Made by a program: the position numbers and the translations under genes. Of a stretch of 64,000 bases of DNA, positions 61,879-64,000 are shown in pieces; the first letter of the stretch is position 1, and each line of letters opens with the position of its first letter. Origin of the DNA: Tautonia sociabilis. GTDB taxonomy: Bacteria; Planctomycetota; Planctomycetia; Isosphaerales; Isosphaeraceae. The notes beneath the pieces were generated by a model, which was not told the DNA's origin, ran no database searches, and saw nothing but the letters and a program-made list of their open reading frames with translations. The stretch spans positions 32,183-96,182 of the forward strand of contig NZ_RYZH01000025.1 of NCBI RefSeq assembly GCF_003977685.1, in the 5' to 3' direction.

Positions 61879-62372
61879 GGCGCGTGCTCCTCGGGCGGTC
61901 GATCCGGTCGGCCGACGGTCCCCCAGCCGCTCCGGGGGCCTTTGGCCGATGATCGCCGGCCGGAGCGGCGTTTTCCAGGCGCCAGCGACCCTCTCGCCGG
62001 GACTGCCCCTCGGCGGCGGGACGATCCCCGAGGTCGGGCGACGTCGGGCGGACGGCTCACTCCCCGAGGGTCCGCCCGGCCGTCGGGAGTGCGCTCGTTC
62101 TTGGGAATGAGCCGACGGGCGACGACTGGCCCAATCCCCCCGGAATGCTCCCCGGACGCTCTCCTCCGGGGCCGCTCCGAGGGGAGCGGCTGGCCCGCCA
62201 GCCCCTCCCATCGAGCCGGGGCACGGGTAGGATGGGGCGAGCGCAGCCCCTGTTCCTCCCGGGCGGGAGCTCCATCGGACCGTCGCTCCGATCGCTCCGA
62301 AACGCCTCGGCCGCCCCCCCGTCCCGGACTGCCTGCCATCCCCTTTGAGCTCCCTGAAGCGGACCCAACCCC
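61879..62372. other. Divergent intergenic region
   Basis: 494 bases between the minus-strand oxidoreductase and the plus-strand SGNH hydrolase. Apart from the GGTAGGATGG element described at 62226, no gene, RNA or repeat was recognised. Confidence 0.45.
62226..62235 (+). promoter_or_regulatory. GGTAGGATGG promoter-like element upstream of SGNH hydrolase
   Basis: Third exact copy of GGTAGGATGG in the window, 137 bases before the ATG of the SGNH hydrolase gene. The same element precedes fhcB and the RRF-like gene. Confidence 0.35.
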
Positions 62373-63515
62373 ATGAACCGCCGCCTGATCCTCGCCGCGA
62401 TCCTCGCCTCGCTGATCTGCTCCTCGGCCTCGGCCGCGATCGCCGACGACGCCATCGACCCCTCCCTTGCGACCACCGCTCCCGGCGACCCGACCCGCTG
62501 GTTCGATATCCGGTTGCTCGGGGTCGAGGGGCAGGGCTGGTCCGACACCAAGGCTCCGTTCGACCGGCTCCCCGCCCGAGCCGAGGGGGTCGTCCGAGAC
62601 GCGGTCTGGGGGCTGAGCCGACACTCGGCGGGGCTCTGCGTCCGGTTCGTCACCGACTCCCCCGAGATCCAGGCCCGCTGGACCCTCACCTCCGACCGGC
62701 TCGCCATGCCTCATATGCCCGCCACCGGAGTCAGCGGGCTGGACCTCTACGCGAAGCTCGACGGGCGCTGGCACTGGCTCGGCTACGGCCGCCCCGAGCA
62801 GGCTCCCACCAACACCGGCACCCTCGCCTCCGGCCTCGAGGGCGGCCCTCGTGAGTACCTGCTCTACCTGCCGCTCTACAACGGCGTCTCCTCGGTCGAG
62901 ATCGGCCTGCCCGAAGGGGCCTCGCTCTCGAAGGCCCCCGCCCGCCCCGAGGGCAAGGATCGGCCGATCGTCTTTTACGGCACCTCCATCACCCAGGGGG
63001 GCTGCGCCTCCCGCCCCGGGATGGTCCACACCGCGATCCTCGGCCGTCGGCTCGGCCTGCCGGTCATCAACCTCGGCTTCTCCGGCAACGGCCGCATGGA
63101 GGCCGAGGTCGCCGAGCTGCTCGCCGAGCTGGACCCCGCCGTCTTCGTCGTCGACTGCCTGCCGAACATGTCCGCCGCCGAGGTCGAGGATCGAGTCGAG
63201 CCCCTGGTCCGCATCATCCGAGCCTCCCGGCCGACCACGCCGATCATCCTCGCCGAGGACCGTTCCTACTCCAACGCCCCGCTCGTCTCCTCGCTCCGAA
63301 ACCGCAACGCAACGAGCCGAGCCGCCCTCCGGGCCGCCTTCGACCACCTCGTCGCCGAGGGCGTGACCGGCCTCCATTACCTCCCCGGCGACCCCCAGCT
63401 CGGCGACGACGGCGACGGGACCGTCGACGGCTCCCACCCCACCGACCTCGGCTTCGTTCGCATGGCCGACGCCTTCGAGCCCGTCCTCCGAGCCGCCCTC
63501 GCCGGCCAGCCCTGA
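62373..63515 (+). CDS. SGNH/GDSL-family hydrolase
   Basis: A 380-aa exported esterase-type hydrolase. Residues 1-24 form a signal peptide (RLILAAILASLICSSASAA). A beta-rich N-terminal domain (about 30-185) precedes the SGNH catalytic domain. Block I is IVFYGTSITQGG with the nucleophile Ser, block II is INLGFSGNGRME (Gly and Asn), and block V is DGTVDGSHPTDLGF with catalytic Asp and His. This GYGTSI/GTSITQGG type is found in carbohydrate and acyl esterases of planctomycetes, so deacylation of polysaccharides is likely. Single-gene unit. Confidence 0.87.
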   Translation: MNRRLILAAILASLICSSASAAIADDAIDPSLATTAPGDPTRWFDIRLLGVEGQGWSDTKAPFDRLPARAEGVVRDAVWGLSRHSAGLCVRFVTDSPEIQARWTLTSDRLAMPHMPATGVSGLDLYAKLDGRWHWLGYGRPEQAPTNTGTLASGLEGGPREYLLYLPLYNGVSSVEIGLPEGASLSKAPARPEGKDRPIVFYGTSITQGGCASRPGMVHTAILGRRLGLPVINLGFSGNGRMEAEVAELLAELDPAVFVVDCLPNMSAAEVEDRVEPLVRIIRASRPTTPIILAEDRSYSNAPLVSSLRNRNATSRAALRAAFDHLVAEGVTGLHYLPGDPQLGDDGDGTVDGSHPTDLGFVRMADAFEPVLRAALAGQP

Positions 63516-64000
63516 CCTCTCGACCGGCCGACACGACCCTCGGCCGATCGCTCCCTGGCCGGATCGCCCGGATCGCGGACCGTCCGAGGTTCGGATTCGA
63601 CGAGAATCGGGTCATCCATCCTGAGTGCGACCGGCCCCGTTCCCGATCATTTCGGAGAGGGGCCGGCTCCCCGTCCCCTCGGTTTCGTGCTGCGCGACGA
63701 TTCCGGACGACCGCCCGCTCCCCCTTCGGAACACTCGGCCTTGTCACCAGCCAACGTCGAGCCCAACGTCACCGACTCCCGGACGTCCGACGCTCCGCTC
63801 CGGCCGCTCGCCCCCGCTCCGCTCGCCAAGCGGATCGCCTCCAATGCCCCTCGATCCCACGCGCGGAGCGAACCCATCTATGAGAGGGGGACTGTCAAGC
63901 TGCCGGTGCAGGTTCGGTGGGCTCGGGGCCCCGGCACCTCCCCCTCGCCGTCGGCGTCGGTCGGCCTGCCCGTCCCAGACCACGCCCACCAGCGATGCGG
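63516..64000. other. 3' end of window, no gene recognised
   Basis: 485 bases after the SGNH hydrolase. Open frames on the minus strand translate to Arg/Gly/Ser-rich nonsense. A weak hairpin (CGGCCGA 63525-63531 / TCGGCCG 63540-63546, loop 8) begins 10 bases after the stop and may serve as terminator. A gene cut by the window edge cannot be ruled out. Confidence 0.4.

Overview
The window is a very GC-rich stretch of a planctomycete-type genome. The gene content points to the Isosphaeraceae or relatives: a DUF1080 protein, secreted Gfo/Idh/MocA oxidoreductase, squalene-cyclase-repeat membrane protein, MoxR/DUF58/BatA/DUF4175/DUF4159 operon, tetrahydromethanopterin C1 genes, and a remnant of an ECF sigma / Ser-Thr kinase pair. 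The taxonomic call is an inference from gene content. No rRNA, tRNA, CRISPR array or intact mobile element was seen.

Layout. 1-0.7 kb: rnpA-yidD. 1.1-13.6 kb: mostly housekeeping and metabolic genes (DUF1080, M61 peptidase, RRF-like protein, YqeY, STAS, NagD-like phosphatase, D-aminoacylase, AlkA-type glycosylase, glutathione peroxidase, fhcB-fhcD). Two gene remnants lie between 5.2 and 6.3 kb: a frameshifted thioredoxin and the tail of an AGE-type epimerase. 14-25.8 kb: CBS protein, small membrane protein, PLP lyase/synthase, PP2C phosphatase, double M16 peptidase, the fused remains of a sigma factor and a TPR protein, a cyclase-repeat protein, a seven-heme cytochrome and a small secreted protein.

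26.5-39.5 kb is a surface-glycan locus. It has an ABC-2 permease, two Wzt-type ATPases whose ATPase halves are a near-identical 629-bp duplication, a polysaccharide pyruvyl transferase, a sulfotransferase, a CMP-nonulosonate synthetase fused to a HAD phosphatase, a short NeuB synthase, a candidate GT42/DUF115-like sialyltransferase and three other glycosyltransferases. The second Wzt has a C-terminal domain in AT-rich DNA that continues through the sulfotransferase gene (about 31.27-32.94 kb). This looks like a transferred cassette joined onto a host-type ATPase domain. The locus probably makes and exports a nonulosonic-acid-containing, possibly sulfated and pyruvylated glycan.

39.6-45.3 kb carries exported or surface-type proteins (a PKD-like protein, two Met/Pro-rich proteins), a subtilisin-like protease and a small protein resembling a free-standing I9 protease propeptide/inhibitor. 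45.4-60.3 kb is one long minus-strand operon of eight genes, most joined by 4-bp stop/start overlaps: TPR/MA-metallopeptidase, DUF4159, MoxR, DUF58, BatA-VWA, DUF4175 coiled-coil, VWA-amidotransferase-like, and finally a caspase-fold peptidase. It is the best candidate in the window for an undescribed system: a MoxR/VWA membrane machine tied to two proteases. The window ends with a Tat-exported oxidoreductase and a divergent SGNH hydrolase.

Functions were assigned by motif and family recognition by eye. No database search was run, and paralog-level specificity is often uncertain.
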